Source: Annona cherimola
Lineage: Eukaryota > Streptophyta > Magnoliopsida > Magnoliales > Annonaceae
Assembly: GCA_030490835.1 (NCBI GenBank)
Contig: CM059973.1
Location: 83,963,221 to 84,027,220, forward strand
Direction of reading: 5' to 3'
DNA length: 64,000 bases
Of this stretch, positions 12,181 to 24,072 are shown piece after piece (the stretch's first letter is position 1; each line of letters begins with the position of its first letter). A model generated the notes under the pieces. It saw only the letters and a program-made list of their open reading frames with translations. It had not been told where the DNA came from and searched no databases. A program made the position numbers and the translations under genes.

Positions 12181-12312
12181 TGAATATATATCTTTGAAAT
12201 TCGTACATAAATCAACCTATTTTATTATATCAATTTAATGCGTCTTTGAATATATAACTTTGAAATTGGTACATAAATCAATCTATTTTATTATATCAAT
12301 TTAATGCGTCTT
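12181..12312. repeat. 66-bp tandem duplication
   Basis: Two adjacent 66-bp units (12181-12246 and 12247-12312), each starting TGAATATATA and ending TTTAATGCGTCTT, differ at only a few positions. It is non-coding and appears to be a recent local duplication. Confidence 0.9.
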
Positions 12313-15300
12313 TCAAATGAGGGCCATGCACATTATTATTATTTTTTTGATTGGTCGCCATGCACATTATTGATTTGGATAAAACTTATTTCTTAGTTAA
12401 ATAAATTGGATTTTAATTCATTATTAAGGCAAACCTAAAACGAGGGTGACATACTAAAATCTTCCACACTATCTGTCACCACTTTATTTATTTATTTATT
12501 TATTATTATTTTCCTGAACAAGGTCCCATTGGTTAACCAACCATTCCTTGGATGTGCAGTTATGTTTGGTTAATCAACCATTTCTTGGATGCGCATTTAT
12601 GTTGGTTGATGAGGAGACCGGTGGTTTGGGTGCCATCGCTTGCTGTGACTGTGCCCCACAGGCTACAATCTTGTGCTTGACTGATGAGACCTCCGCAATC
12701 GGAGGTCCAAAAAAGGATGATGGTGATTTTTAGGCCATCACATGCTGCCACAGTGCCTTCCCATCATGAGCTCGAGCAAAAAAGGCTGGCCATGATAGCA
12801 TGACCCTCTCAAGATTCCATGGAAACCTTTTAATTACCATTTTCTTTCACACACATTGAGTGATGGATGGTGATGAATGACAGCTACAGATCTAAATTAA
12901 ATTATCAAACAACAAGAAACCAGCCATACTTATCTGGGTGATTATCCTGCAATTAAGGAAACGATGATGTATCATATATGGGCCTGGTGTGCTCATCGAA
13001 AGTCTCTGATTTTTTTCCAAACGGTCGTGAAGGAAGGATGTCACTTTGGGAGCACATCACATGGCAACATGAGCTGTATCGAAAGTGACGTGTCTCCGGA
13101 CGCTAACGTGCCTTTGCCCTGCTCTCTGGCTTATTCTTCCCGGAAAAGTTTCTAGTGTTGTTTCTGTAGTTCCGAAAAGTAGCAAGAACAGAGCTGGATG
13201 TGGGGCCGTATTCGAAATTTTCTTTAATGTAAAATAGTAAAAAATTTCATTATTTTTATCTTGAATAGAATTAGAATTCATTTTAGAGAAATGGACTCCA
13301 AAAGAAAATTATTAAAAAAAGGTTGCTTGTAATGGAAATTTGGATTATGGCAAGCATGCGAAAGAAATGCCAAATCTGCCGCTAGAATTGGGCTAGTGGC
13401 TTCACGTGTCTCGGATTTATTCGCATTTTCAAGGAATGGCCAGCTCGTTTTGTCATTGGCACGATCTGGACAGGTGTGGCAGTATGCCCAATTTCGATTT
13501 TTGTTCCTGCGGATGAACGATTTCTGTGCCTTCCTACTTACGCCAGAGCTGCTGATGCTTCTCCGGTTACGCATATTTAGGTGGTTGTTATGAACTTATG
13601 ATGAATTCGCCTGACATGGATGGTGTGGACAAATTGTCAAGATTCTTTTGTCAGTACCAGGACATTTTTCAATTATCATTTTCGTTTTTTTTAAGAAATT
13701 CCATATATTTTATTAACATGGAATTTTTTTAACCAATTATCTCGTAGGTGATTAATTTGTTCTGGGGTTAAGGCAACCAATTGCCTAAACTCTTAAGGAT
13801 TGGGAATATTCACCCCCAATCAAACTATCAATTAGGATGGATTGTTTTTTTTTTTTTTAATAAAATTTTTCACCCAATTCTTCTGGTCCAAATTGTGCTC
13901 GCAAGTGACAAGCTAAAGTGGATGATTTATGTGTGTAAAATAGCATGCATGGGAGGTCTAAGATTCAAATATTGTATAGAGACAGCAGCCCCGTTATCCC
14001 ATTCAGTCAGGAGCCTAATTATCTGAAGTAGATAACACACTTAAAAAAAATATTACTCGCAAAATTAGTGATACAGATTAGACAATGGGAAGACCATAGA
14101 CCAGATTTCAACAAATCAAGGCCAAGCATCCCTTTTTCAATTTGGGTTCAAATAATGCAACTGAAACAGAAAATGGATGAACAAAAGCCCTGTCTTTGTG
14201 TTGGGAAGGCTTGTTAGCAGGCGGGGGGGACTGGGGGGCTTCTGTACCGGAGTTTGTCTTCTCTTGCACACGCCCCTCTTCCGCAACGAGAAAAAAAGGT
14301 CCCCGCCCGCCCACAGCCCATCCCACTCCTGCTTTTTATTCTCAAGAAAGGCTTTGAAAAAGTCCAGATTCTTTGACTATAGTTCTGACCTCAGACCATC
14401 AGAAATTGTCTGCTGTTGTGGGAATTCTAGTTTTTCTCTTGTTAAAAGAACTCAGCAAAATAGTCGCACAAAAATGTTGCTGTTGATACACCTTCTCCAA
14501 TGAGTTCAAAGTCGGTGGCTTATGATTACCGATGGCTGAGATGGAGAACAAGCAAACATTGGCATCTTCAGATAGGATACACTATGTATGTATATATATT
14601 TGGTACAAGTAAGACCTCTCATATCAACCATCATAAAATCCAGAGCACCAAATGACCTCCTCTTGTTTTTGATAGAAGGATTAGGAAATACAGGATGCGT
14701 TTGTTTGCTTAAGGGATTCTCTTGCACTCATATCGATAGCCAACTTTAATGGGTGGCTAAAGGCTTATAAAGATTTGCGCTTTATATGCTATCAATGCGT
14801 TTGTTGTAAGAGCTTTTCAATGCTTTTTTCTTTCATTGCTTCATTCCATGCGCGTGAATTACTTGTCCTCTTTCTCTGTTCGGATTTTTTTTTCTCTGAA
14901 AAAGAAAAGAAAAAAAAACTGAGTGGGCTTCGCTGCTGTCTCTGTCAATGTCCTGCTTTGAATACATCAGTTCATGGGCGTGATTGCATTTCTTTTTATG
15001 CGAGGAATTCGAAGTATGATTCCTTTTTCTAGCACGAAGAAAAATAATTATCATCCAGGTTGAGAAATTTTGACCTCTCATGCGCAATATTTAAGTTGCT
15101 ACTTGCTAGACCCATTAATTTTTCATTTATTACGTTTGAACGGAATGTATTGTAGAAGCGCGAATGAAAAATTGCAATGGAACCAATGCTCGGTTAATTG
15201 CAACAATTTTTTAAAAAATCTTTCGCAAAACCTAAAGTAGAAATTTTAATAATAGCAGTAATTCTTAAGTAAATGTTATTAAAATTCAACAAAATGTATC

Positions 15301-16487
15301 ACTTCCGACAGGTGAATCCTAGAATGTTGAGAAATGAAAGAAAGAATAGCTGAACCTTGACAGCATTAGCTAGGTGGGAAAATTTTTAAGAAATTATGAA
15401 AGTTGAAAAAAAAAAAATTAATCCAACCTGACACAATTTATAGTTTCAACCCAATAATTTCCTAACTTAATTTTGTCAGTTACGATTTCACAAAATTCAG
15501 GTCGGCAGGTCGGGCATGGGTTAAACCCAACCCAAGTTAGACCCTGATCCCAAATATTATTATATGCCACGAAACTTGCACAAAAATAGATCGATTAAAG
15601 AAAAAATGATGGAAGTTCTCAAAAAAAAAAAAAAAAAAAAAATTGATGGGCATCCCAATTTTCGATGATATTTTGGCATAATAACGCCCTAAGCATAGAG
15701 AGTAACTAAGGTTTGGATCTTTTTTAATTAAATATGGTAATCTAATCACGCATATATAATATTAATCGTGTAATAGTGATATGTTGCACAGGGTTGTCCA
15801 TTCCTTTCTCTCTGCTCAGCATTTATAGCTGTATTCAATGTTCTTCACCTACCAATTCATAATTAATCGTGCGCCATATTCAAAAAGATATGCATATCAC
15901 GAGGATTTCGTTAGAAGAGCCATAATTGTTAAATAATTAGTCTTGTAGTTATAATCTTTAGTAGAATAAGTCCACCATAAGCCAATGTTAATTCTATCCA
16001 TAGCAATCATTTTCCACAGCTAAAGCCCACAGTCGGGTATTTTAAATCCGGATTTATTGCTGTAAAAAAAGTATTCGATTATAAAACACGGTGAAAATAT
16101 GCAATCTGTTTTTCATTGGATTTTCCATTTTCTAAAGTTTTTTTAAAGATTTAAGTCTTGCGTTATATTCTTCCCCATAAATACTTCTACGATATGAAAA
16201 AAAAATTAATTTGATTTGCATATATTCCAGAGAGAGAGAGGGCAATTGCATGAGATCATTTATAACCATGGTCTCTAATATTATAGATTGTAAAAGCTTT
16301 GATATTTAGATTAAACAAATAGTTTTAAATATAATTCATAGATTGAATCTTTTAAAAAAATTCGAAAAAAGGAAAAACCTAAAGGATAAAAATTGCATCC
16401 GGTTTCACATGAGAAAAGCCGTTAATTAACTATTCGATGAAAGGTATATTTTTTTCAAGTTTGCAAAATTTGCACTTTCTAGCCTTA
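12313..16487. other. Gene-free stretch
   Basis: I see no supported gene. Open frames here are short, lack conserved motifs and have no splice-compatible partners. Noted items: an 8-bp perfect hairpin GACCTCCG-CAAT-CGGAGGTC at 12688-12707, a run of A at about 15620-15641, and a (GA)n run at about 16231. Around 15500 there is a CGGGCATGGGTTAAACCCAA string of the kind found at retroelement or hAT borders, with no recoverable element. Confidence 0.6.
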
Positions 16488-16769
16488 GGGCGTATTTGGT
16501 AAACACGAAAACTCATATTGCGGAGGAAAAGTTTTCACGACGCGGGCAAAACCTGTCAAGTCGTCTCTACAGTAGGTCTTTCGTACTGCAACCCGTACGC
16601 AATGTGCAGGGGCGTCGGAAGCAAAAGAAAAAAATAGGTCTTTCATCTTGCAGCACGTACGCAATGTCTAATTTAAGTGCATTAATGTCGTGCACATTCA
16701 GCGCCTGCAACGGTCCCATGTGACAGGTTTTGGACGGGAAAAATGTTTTCCTGTTTACCAAACATATCC
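16488..16769. mobile_element. Tourist-like MITE, second subfamily (282 bp), TTA target duplication
   Basis: It starts GGGCGTATTTGGTAAACA and ends TGTTTACCAAACATATCC, with TTA directly outside both ends. The interior is GC-richer than the other Tourist copies. It contains an imperfect direct repeat: TAGGTCTTTC followed by a TGCA..CGTACGCAATGT segment, twice, about 62 bases apart. Confidence 0.8.
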
Positions 16770-17107
16770 TTAGTTTCATATTCATAATACATGATTCGGG
16801 TTCTAGAAATTTACAATTAAGCTTTGTCCAATTAAATTAAATGAAGCTCTAATGCCGATAAGTTGTAAGATTAAAAGGACCAAAATTCTCTTCTAATTAT
16901 AAATTGTTTGGTTTGATTGTTTATAATTAAGCTACTTTTTTGCAAGATGTATTCAAAGAAAATAATATTTTAGACTTTGAATGAATGATTAAGAGTATTT
17001 ATTTAGAATACTAGAAGAGGATTCTAGTCACATCATGTTAAGCTTGAAGATAAAAGTTTTGTTTGGCCGTGTAGTAATTTTACGCTGCACGGTGGACCAT
17101 TGAAAGT

Positions 17108-17345
17108 TCTTTTAAAAATATTTTTTTATTAATAGTTATACAACGTAACAACTAATATTACAATCGAGTACGTTCACAATTCTTATACCATGAAAGGAAT
17201 TTGAACACTCCTATATAACTGGAAAAATTTTAGAGGGGAAACTGTAGAAACTCCTGCAACAGGGGAAATTGTAAAATACTTCTCCATCAATGAAGGGATT
17301 CAAACTCAGGTGAGTTGCCTACCAGCCACCAAGGTTACCACGCCA
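17108..17345 (-). mobile_element. Candidate tRNA-derived SINE
   Basis: Read on the minus strand it begins GGCATCTACTGGCGTGGTAA. It has a possible A box (TGGTAACCTTGG) and, about 35 bases on, a B-box-like GAGTTTGAATCCC, then a body ending in an A-rich tail. Flanking strings (TTTTAAAAATACTTTT before, TTTTTAAAAGAACTTT after) look like a worn target-site duplication. The family differs from the SINE at 40823. Confidence 0.45.
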
Positions 17346-18371
17346 GTAGATGCCAAATGGTTTTTCAAAAGTATTTTTAAAACTGTTTGTTAGGATAAAA
17401 GGAGCATTGTGCACTACGTGCGTTGCATCAAATTATCTTTAGAAGTGTTGTTATCAAAAGCAATTGAAATTTACTTTGTGCAAAAAGTACTGCACTCCTG
17501 CTGTCAGCTAAATGAATATGAAGGGTATTGAATGTTTGCAGAAAACTGATTCACTTTGTTTCATGAAAATGTGTAAAATTTACCTTTTTCTTGGAAAGTT
17601 TACCTACTGCCATGGAAGCCATTAATTGCAAAAAACACTTTTGCGAAATTCACAAATGGACTTACGCACCACTAATCGAAGCCTAACTCTGGCTTTACTT
17701 AACTTGAAAGAGCACACTAAGTTGAAGTTATCTAATGCAAATATGAAACTTTAAGAGGTAAAAAATGTGAATTTTGAAGAATTGATCTCTCTTTCTAATC
17801 ATTATCGTCTACCCATCTGCTTTTTGTGTGATGTGTCGCTAGTCCAATTAATAGATAGCCTTTGGTTGAAGAGATGGATGGCTGGAAATTGAGGACATTT
17901 TTTTGTTTATCATTATCAACAGCCTTATCTTGGAATTGGCCGACAAATCGGCCCAAAATAATTAGAAGTACATCCTCTTTAGATATGAGGAGACACCACT
18001 AAGGGACTGACTCATCATTCAAATATAGAAAGTCGGGAGTAAAAAGGAATGCTGATGGCCCACAAATTTAATTTGTTTTCTCCTTATTATGATGCACCTT
18101 AGCCCACATGGCTCGAGGACCGCCAAAATAAGCTCCATGTGCTGCTTAACAATATGTTATTATGTCATGATAATTTCAAATTGATGAGAAATGATACGTT
18201 TGATAGAATTTTGAGAGAGTCAAACATTTGCTTTTTGTGGCATTAGGTTTGTAGTCAATGCACCTTTTCTAATACACACCCACGTGTATTCCACCCCAAA
18301 AATTGCATTGGCAGCTTACATCCTATTCATTTTCAATTGTTTTCTTAGCCTTTTCACCGTATATAAGATCC

Positions 18372-18712
18372 TATAACGTGCAGACAGATCCGCAATAAAA
18401 CGGGCCTCGTACATATTAGAATTGAATGAAATTTTATACAATTATTTATCTATATAAAAGTCATACTTTAGACGGTTTAGATGTTGAAAATACCACTTTA
18501 ACCTTGGTATTTATATTAAACTATTTTCTTACGCTAATTTTGCACCATTTTAAGATGGGGACCATACACATGTTGGGTTTGAATGAAAATTGATATGCTG
18601 ATGAAGTATTCTAAATACAATCAATGGGGCGGATTTTCCATTTATGATCATGTGGAGCTCACAGTGCATGAACTGCATGGTGCAGTCACATGCATTATAA
18701 TATTTCTTATAT
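18372..18712. mobile_element. MITE, family C (copy 3)
   Basis: Shares with 59784-60136 the ordered blocks CTCGTACATATTAGAATTGA-like, AATGAAATTTTATACAATTA, TGAAAATTGATATGCTGATG-like and ATGATCATGTGGAGCTCA-like. The ends carry TGCAG-containing hairpin strings (ACGTGCAGACAGATCC / GAACTGCATGGTGCAGTC). Confidence 0.6.
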
Positions 18713-18721
18713 ATATATATA

Positions 18722-19092
18722 GATGAATGATTTTTATGCGGCCCAGTGCATGGGGGCAGCCATGCGGCCGGTCAAAAAAATATATTTTTATTTTTTAGTT
18801 TCTTTTCATGAACATATAAAATTAGGTGTATTTAATTTATAAACCAAGTTTTACCATTTTAGATGCTTTAAGTATTTTTTTGAATTTTTAAACACAATGA
18901 CATCTTTGTAATCTTTGACTTGCATTTTTGTAATTTTTTGATTCAAAAATTATGAAAAAGCCATTGTGTTTAAAAATAAAAAAATACTTAAAAGCATCCA
19001 AAAATGATAAATCCTGATTTATAAGTTAAATACACACAACTCTGCATGTTTATAAAAAAACAAAAACAATATTTTAGGATCTCTCCCTCATA
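18722..19092. mobile_element. Foldback MITE, family F (copy 3)
   Basis: Large inverted repeat: AAACACAATGACATC... faces ...CCATTGTGTTTAAAAAT around 18890-18975. Outside it, AACCAAGTTTTACCATTTTAG faces AATGATAAATCCTGATTTAT. The left terminus is itself a hairpin (GGCCCAGTGCATGG facing CCATGCGGCC). Confidence 0.7.
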
Positions 19093-19353
19093 TATATATA
19101 TATCTACTTTCTAATTATTCATTCTTTTTCTTCTTCCAATCATTTTTAAAAAAATTATCGAATGCACACATTAATACATATTATTTGTGTTACTATTTTA
19201 TCTTTGAATAATTATTCGATATTTATGTACTAAGCCTCAATGCATGTATAGCCATTTTGAGTTTTTTCATTTTTTATATTTTCTTTTCATTTTTATATGG
19301 GATCACATTTAATCTTTACATATATACTATAATTTACCATTTTATATTTTAGA

Positions 19354-19622
19354 TGCATTTGTTTTAAGACAAAACTTTTCAACAGAAAAACTTTTTACTC
19401 TCCCTAATTACCATATTTTTAATTATTTCATTACATCTTTTTATACAACTACCTTATTTTCAATTATTTTTACACAATTACTTATGTAATTAATTTATTA
19501 ATTTCAACTCTATTTTCTTTATTTCTTATCAACATCCCTGTCATGTTATATTGTTTCATCTCATTTTAAAAATTTATACACCATTTTTCATTCAAAAATT
19601 TTATCACTTTCCAAACACACCA
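19354..19622. mobile_element. Decayed Tourist-like MITE
   Basis: The interior follows the family order (AACTTTTCAACAG..., ATTTTTAATTATTTCATTAC, TTCAACTCTATTTTC, TATTGTTTCATCTCATT). The right end CCAAACACACC is intact; the left end is worn (ATGCATTTGTTTTAAG). Confidence 0.6.
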
Positions 19623-21940
19623 TTTATATAAATTTTTTATAAAATTTTTCATTTTTCATATAAGGGACATAGTGAGATGATTGAAATTGTATAATATATA
19701 TATATATATTCAAAAATAAAAAATTATATATAAAGACTATATCTGGAAAAAGGCCCCCAGTATCCAATCTGAGGTCCTTCTGTGGCATGTTTTCCATGAT
19801 GCAATTTCAACCACCCAATTCAATGCCCAGGGATCCAATATCTAGGAAGTGAACAATGGGGCATATCTTCTCTTTAAATGTACATCTCGAGAAGAACCAG
19901 AATTTTAACAGCGGGATTTGAAGAGAGGGCTGGAAATTGAGGAGCAACATCCCTGCATGCGTATCGGCCACAGTATTCTTCCAGTGCACCTGTATTTTCT
20001 CTTCGTATTTAATCGTTCTTGCTGGCTTTTAGGGCTCGGGGGGCTGATTTACGATGGGGAGAGCTGCATGATCGTTGCATAATAGCTCTGAATACGCCCG
20101 CAGGTTCTCTGCGGGATACCCCAGGAAATTTCAGTCCTAGATCAATAAAGTGATGGTCTCATAGTACGGTTTTGTGTGGTGGGATTTTTGGGTGATGCAG
20201 GGGGAGGAGGGATGAAGAGAGATTCTTCTTTTCTTCTCCAAGCCTTCCTACCCACCTTCGCCACTTCACCCACCTCTCTCACAAATCCGCCTCCATATGC
20301 CATTACATCATTTCTATTGCATTGGATTTCTTTTTAATTTTCAAAATTATGTTCTGGGGATGGGGCCGATTTCTGATTTCACTCTCTTTTTTTTTAGGGG
20401 AAAATTGTGTTGGGGTAGATAATGATTGATTTGGGGGTCAAGAGAGTTTGTAGGCTCCATGTTTCAATGAGGTTGGTCCCTGCAAAGGAAAAATCGCATC
20501 ACGGGATTGATATAGGGCTCGTTAAGTTCTAAACCAACTAAGATCATCAGATTTGTGTAGCTAGTGCTGTTGCTCTTGAAAATCATGAGATTCATGAAGC
20601 TAGAGCATTTCATGCTCGCTACTCCAAGATCAATCCATGTTGGCAGAGGATCGGAAACAGGATCAATTGAAAAAAAAATCCTTCCGCAGAATGTTGTTGT
20701 TTCTTGAGATTAAGGCATTATTGGGCTTCATGGCTCACAAAGTGCTACCCTAATGCTTGCAAAGATTAGATGTGTAGAGGTTTTTGTATGCACTAAAACC
20801 ACATTTTAATTTTGATATAAAGTTCATGACTATTTTAATGTAAGGTTAAATAACAAAAATGCTTGCCTATCTTTTTTGGCTCAACAAATATTTTATTTTA
20901 CGGTGACAATTTTACATGTAGAAATTTTATTCACATGAGATTAAGAAAAAAATTAACCGATTCTGTATTTATTTAGAAAGTTTTTTCAAATTGGATGACG
21001 TATTTATCGTTTATTATATAGTCCTTAAATAAGAATGATGATGTTAAGCCATTCTCCAAGAAACTTTCATGCAATCCTACAATATGTTTTGGGCAGGGAT
21101 CTTATGCTGGTAAAATTTTTGAATTTCTTAGTATGTTATTTTGATTCTTGAAAATAAAAAGTACTAAGTTAAATTACAGTCCACAGCATTATATTGTCAA
21201 CCGGTGGACGCTATACGTCCTTGCCGTTTTCAAGAATCCTGTGTTTTGAGATTAGTCCTTCTGTTTTACTTTTTTTTCTCTGTATCATGGATAGATAATC
21301 ATGGGATTTATCACCTTGCTTAATTAGCGGCGACTATTGATTAACTCTAGATAATATTGAAAATTTTAAATATCATATTGCCAGTCGTGCATATGCTCAT
21401 ATGAACATATACATGCTAGACGACTCAACCTAAATTTTTGATAATTATAATTATATATATTTTTTGATGTGGATGGAAACTATCACCTCAGCCTAGAATT
21501 GAAAGTGGGACTTCACTCGTCATTTGGTTATCCAAGCGATAACTAGTAATAAGGCATATAATTTAAATATAAATATTCTAACGAAGATGTATGATTGTAT
21601 TTATTTGACTAGTAATAAGGTTAGTAGATCCGGTAGGAACTGAAACCAACAAAAGCTGCAAGGAGAGTGTAACAAAGGACGTCTGGATGCTTTATGCTGA
21701 ATGAAGGCTTCGGAACTCCATGGTAGGATGGGATTTAAAAATCAGCACCGCTTTACATCTAGATTTTTCTACTCATGAGCACCGACTTAAGCATTGAATA
21801 GCTGGAAATTTCTATCTATTAATTCATCCCAAACATTTGAGATTTGCAGCCAAAAAATTTGAAACCACCAACTTAAGCATCCAAGAGATTGGAAATTTCC
21901 AGCTTAATATCTAGCCGAAATTGCCAAAACTCAAGCTTTT
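19623..21940. other. Gene-free stretch with a promoter-like CT-rich patch
   Basis: No coding frame can be supported. Around 20160-20300 there is a GA-rich then CT-rich patch resembling a plant leader region, but no ORF follows. A perfect hairpin CCCGCAG-GTTCT-CTGCGGG sits at 20097-20115. I looked for known microRNA sequences between 20440 and 20670 and found no match good enough to call. Confidence 0.5.
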
Positions 21941-21944
21941 TTAT

Positions 21945-22377
21945 AAAACTTTTCATAGCATGGGTTTAAACGCAAAAACGTGTCAACTCATTCAGTCATT
22001 TATGCGACAGATGCTGAACACTGTACGGGCTATTGACGAAGCCGGACGATTCCTTGGTTCGGCCTGGGTTTGGGCTGCCTGCGCGTGGAATCATCCTGTA
22101 CCGTTTGCAGAATCCAGATGTTCCTCGGGTTCGGCAAAGGTGGAGAAAGCCAGCGTGCGCAAAGGCTCAGCCCGTCCACCAGTCGGACTATGCTGCTGAT
22201 TGCGGCGCAACAGCATGCTTCGACAGCTTCAAAGCGTTTTCAATTTTGACAGCCCGTACAAAACTAATGTTAATGCACGATGTTAATGCACGCACCGGCG
22301 ACGGAGGAAATTGATGGTTGACGTTTTTTTTAAGGCAGAAAACACGTCAAAAACTTTTAACCCATGCCAAACGGCCC
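21945..22377. mobile_element. Candidate Tourist-related element with a GC-rich interior
   Basis: The outer parts look like an imperfect inverted repeat: ACTTTTCATAGCATGGGTTT on the left, and AACTTTTAACCCATGCCAAA before GGCCCC on the right. The interior (about 22020-22300) is much more GC-rich than its surroundings and has no recognisable protein. Boundaries are uncertain. Confidence 0.4.
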
Positions 22378-22465
22378 CAAAGTTGCATATATTAAATGCT
22401 AAAGTCGTTAATTGATGCTTATAAAAGGGGCAGCTCCCTTTCATGCATGCATCGGTGGTGTGTGT

Positions 22466-22695
22466 GAGCAAAGTGTAGTGTAGTGAAAGTGAGCTTGGTG
22501 TTATATGCGGAGCAACGTGAGTTAGTGGTGTGAGCATTGAGTGTGAGCAACGTGAGGTGGAGTTGTGTGCATTGATGCGAGAGCAAAGTGTAGTGTAGTG
22601 AAAGTGAGCTTGGTGTTATATGCGGAGCAACGTGAGTTAGTGGTGTGAGCATTGAGTGTGAGCAACGTGAGGTGGAGTTGTGTGCATTGATGCGA
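22466..22695. repeat. Perfect 115-bp tandem duplication
   Basis: Units 22466-22580 and 22581-22695 both begin GAGCAAAGTGTAGTGTAGTG and end GCATTGATGCGA; I see no difference between them. Each unit is built of shorter GTGAGC-rich phrases (GAGCAACGTGAG occurs twice per unit), pointing to a longer history of slippage. The identity implies a recent event, or an assembly artefact. Confidence 0.92.
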
Positions 22696-23721
22696 GAGCT
22701 TAGTAGTTAAGTGAGAAAGAGGGGTATAGTGTTGTATGGGTAGTGCTAGTGTTATATAAGTGGGAGGTTATAAGAGTAAGGGTATCCAAATTATTTTAGG
22801 TGTATTTTTGTTGCAATATTTTATAACTAAATTATTTTTAGAGCATCCATTTTCTCAACACTATTGAGGATAGTATAAGTATCAACTATTTCTTTCTGAC
22901 TCTGACCCAAAAAAAAAACAGCTGAGGTTCATGTCAATCTCCTAGTTCTTTCTACACAGCTAAAGCTAGTATCAACTGCCCCCTCCTTTCTAAAGCCGTA
23001 AAAATAAAAGGAAAAGATAACATTTTAGCCAAATGTATACTGCTCAGTGGCAGGCATATGTTCTCTGGTAATCAGCAAAATCAGGTCTTGAACCACCCTG
23101 AAATGAGAGGGAAATAGATCACTTCAGCAAAAGAAAATTAAAGCGAACTCCATTGACTGAAATAGAAATCAAGCAAACTCCATTTATTGTTTGAACAGAA
23201 GTAACTTCAATCACAGAAAATCAAGCGAACTCCATTTATTGAATCAATGACAGCAAGAACGACTACAATCACAGCGGTCCGCATATTCATTGTCCTTGTT
23301 GGTACAAATTTAATAGAGATGTTGTAACAGGGCCATCTTTCCCAGGCCTAGTCACCTTGCCTTCTATTGAAGGACACTGCCCCAGACATTCCCAGCATCA
23401 GCAGATTGTATCTACCCATTCTGCAGGAGCATTTTTTCACTGTAGAGAGGATGTTTGTCGCACCTTTTAGCTCAACCATCTATTACTTGATAATGCTGAT
23501 CACCACTAGACTACAATCATCCTAACAGGAACACTCCCAGGGCAAACTCAATTTGTGGTTGGTTAAAACAGCATACTTTGCATACTGGTTCGTGAATCTT
23601 TCTTGTTAGGATTGGGAACCAACTAAGCATTGGCTTGAGCATTCCACAGTAAAAATTACTCTGTCCTGTGTACGGTGAATTATGCCAATGCTATCAACTA
23701 TTATTCAGGACTGCCACCCAG

Positions 23722-23742
23722 CTCTCTCTCTCTCTCTCTCTC
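23722..23742. repeat. (CT)n microsatellite
   Basis: An uninterrupted CT run downstream of the dsRNA-binding gene's stop codon, about 330 bases away and possibly in its 3' UTR. Confidence 0.9.
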
Positions 23743-24072
23743 AATATGTAGATCTTCAACAAATAAAACTAGCACATAAGTATTTTAGGGCTACTATCTA
23801 CAAGGCCAAGCAATGTGAGATGGAACACTATACATTACTATTTTTGTTTAGAGGTGACAAATACATAGTTGAGCAGAATATGGGGAAAAAATTCTATCAG
23901 TGTATTAGCAGCAGCACCCTGAAGTCCAGATAAGCATTCTAAAAGTCAGGCAGACATCTGTCCTGGACCTGCGAGCTCTTAAACAAGACTGCCGGTCCAA
24001 TCTGATGTCATTTAAGAACTAGAAAAACATACCTATTGTTTGTCAGGCTGGATTTTCTAGGGAGTGCATTAG

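Noticed and set aside
12548..12733. 61-residue frame on the plus strand with an antisense partner
   Set aside because: Short, no motif, no splice partners; chance frames around a GC-richer patch with a small hairpin.
14177..15087. Several 70-110-residue frames on both strands
   Set aside because: Cysteine/serine/phenylalanine-rich low-complexity translations interrupted by poly-A runs, with no conserved segment.
20440..20670. MicroRNA precursor (a string loosely like miR393 or the miR166 complement)
   Set aside because: Too many mismatches to the mature sequences, and no matching star strand in a plausible stem.
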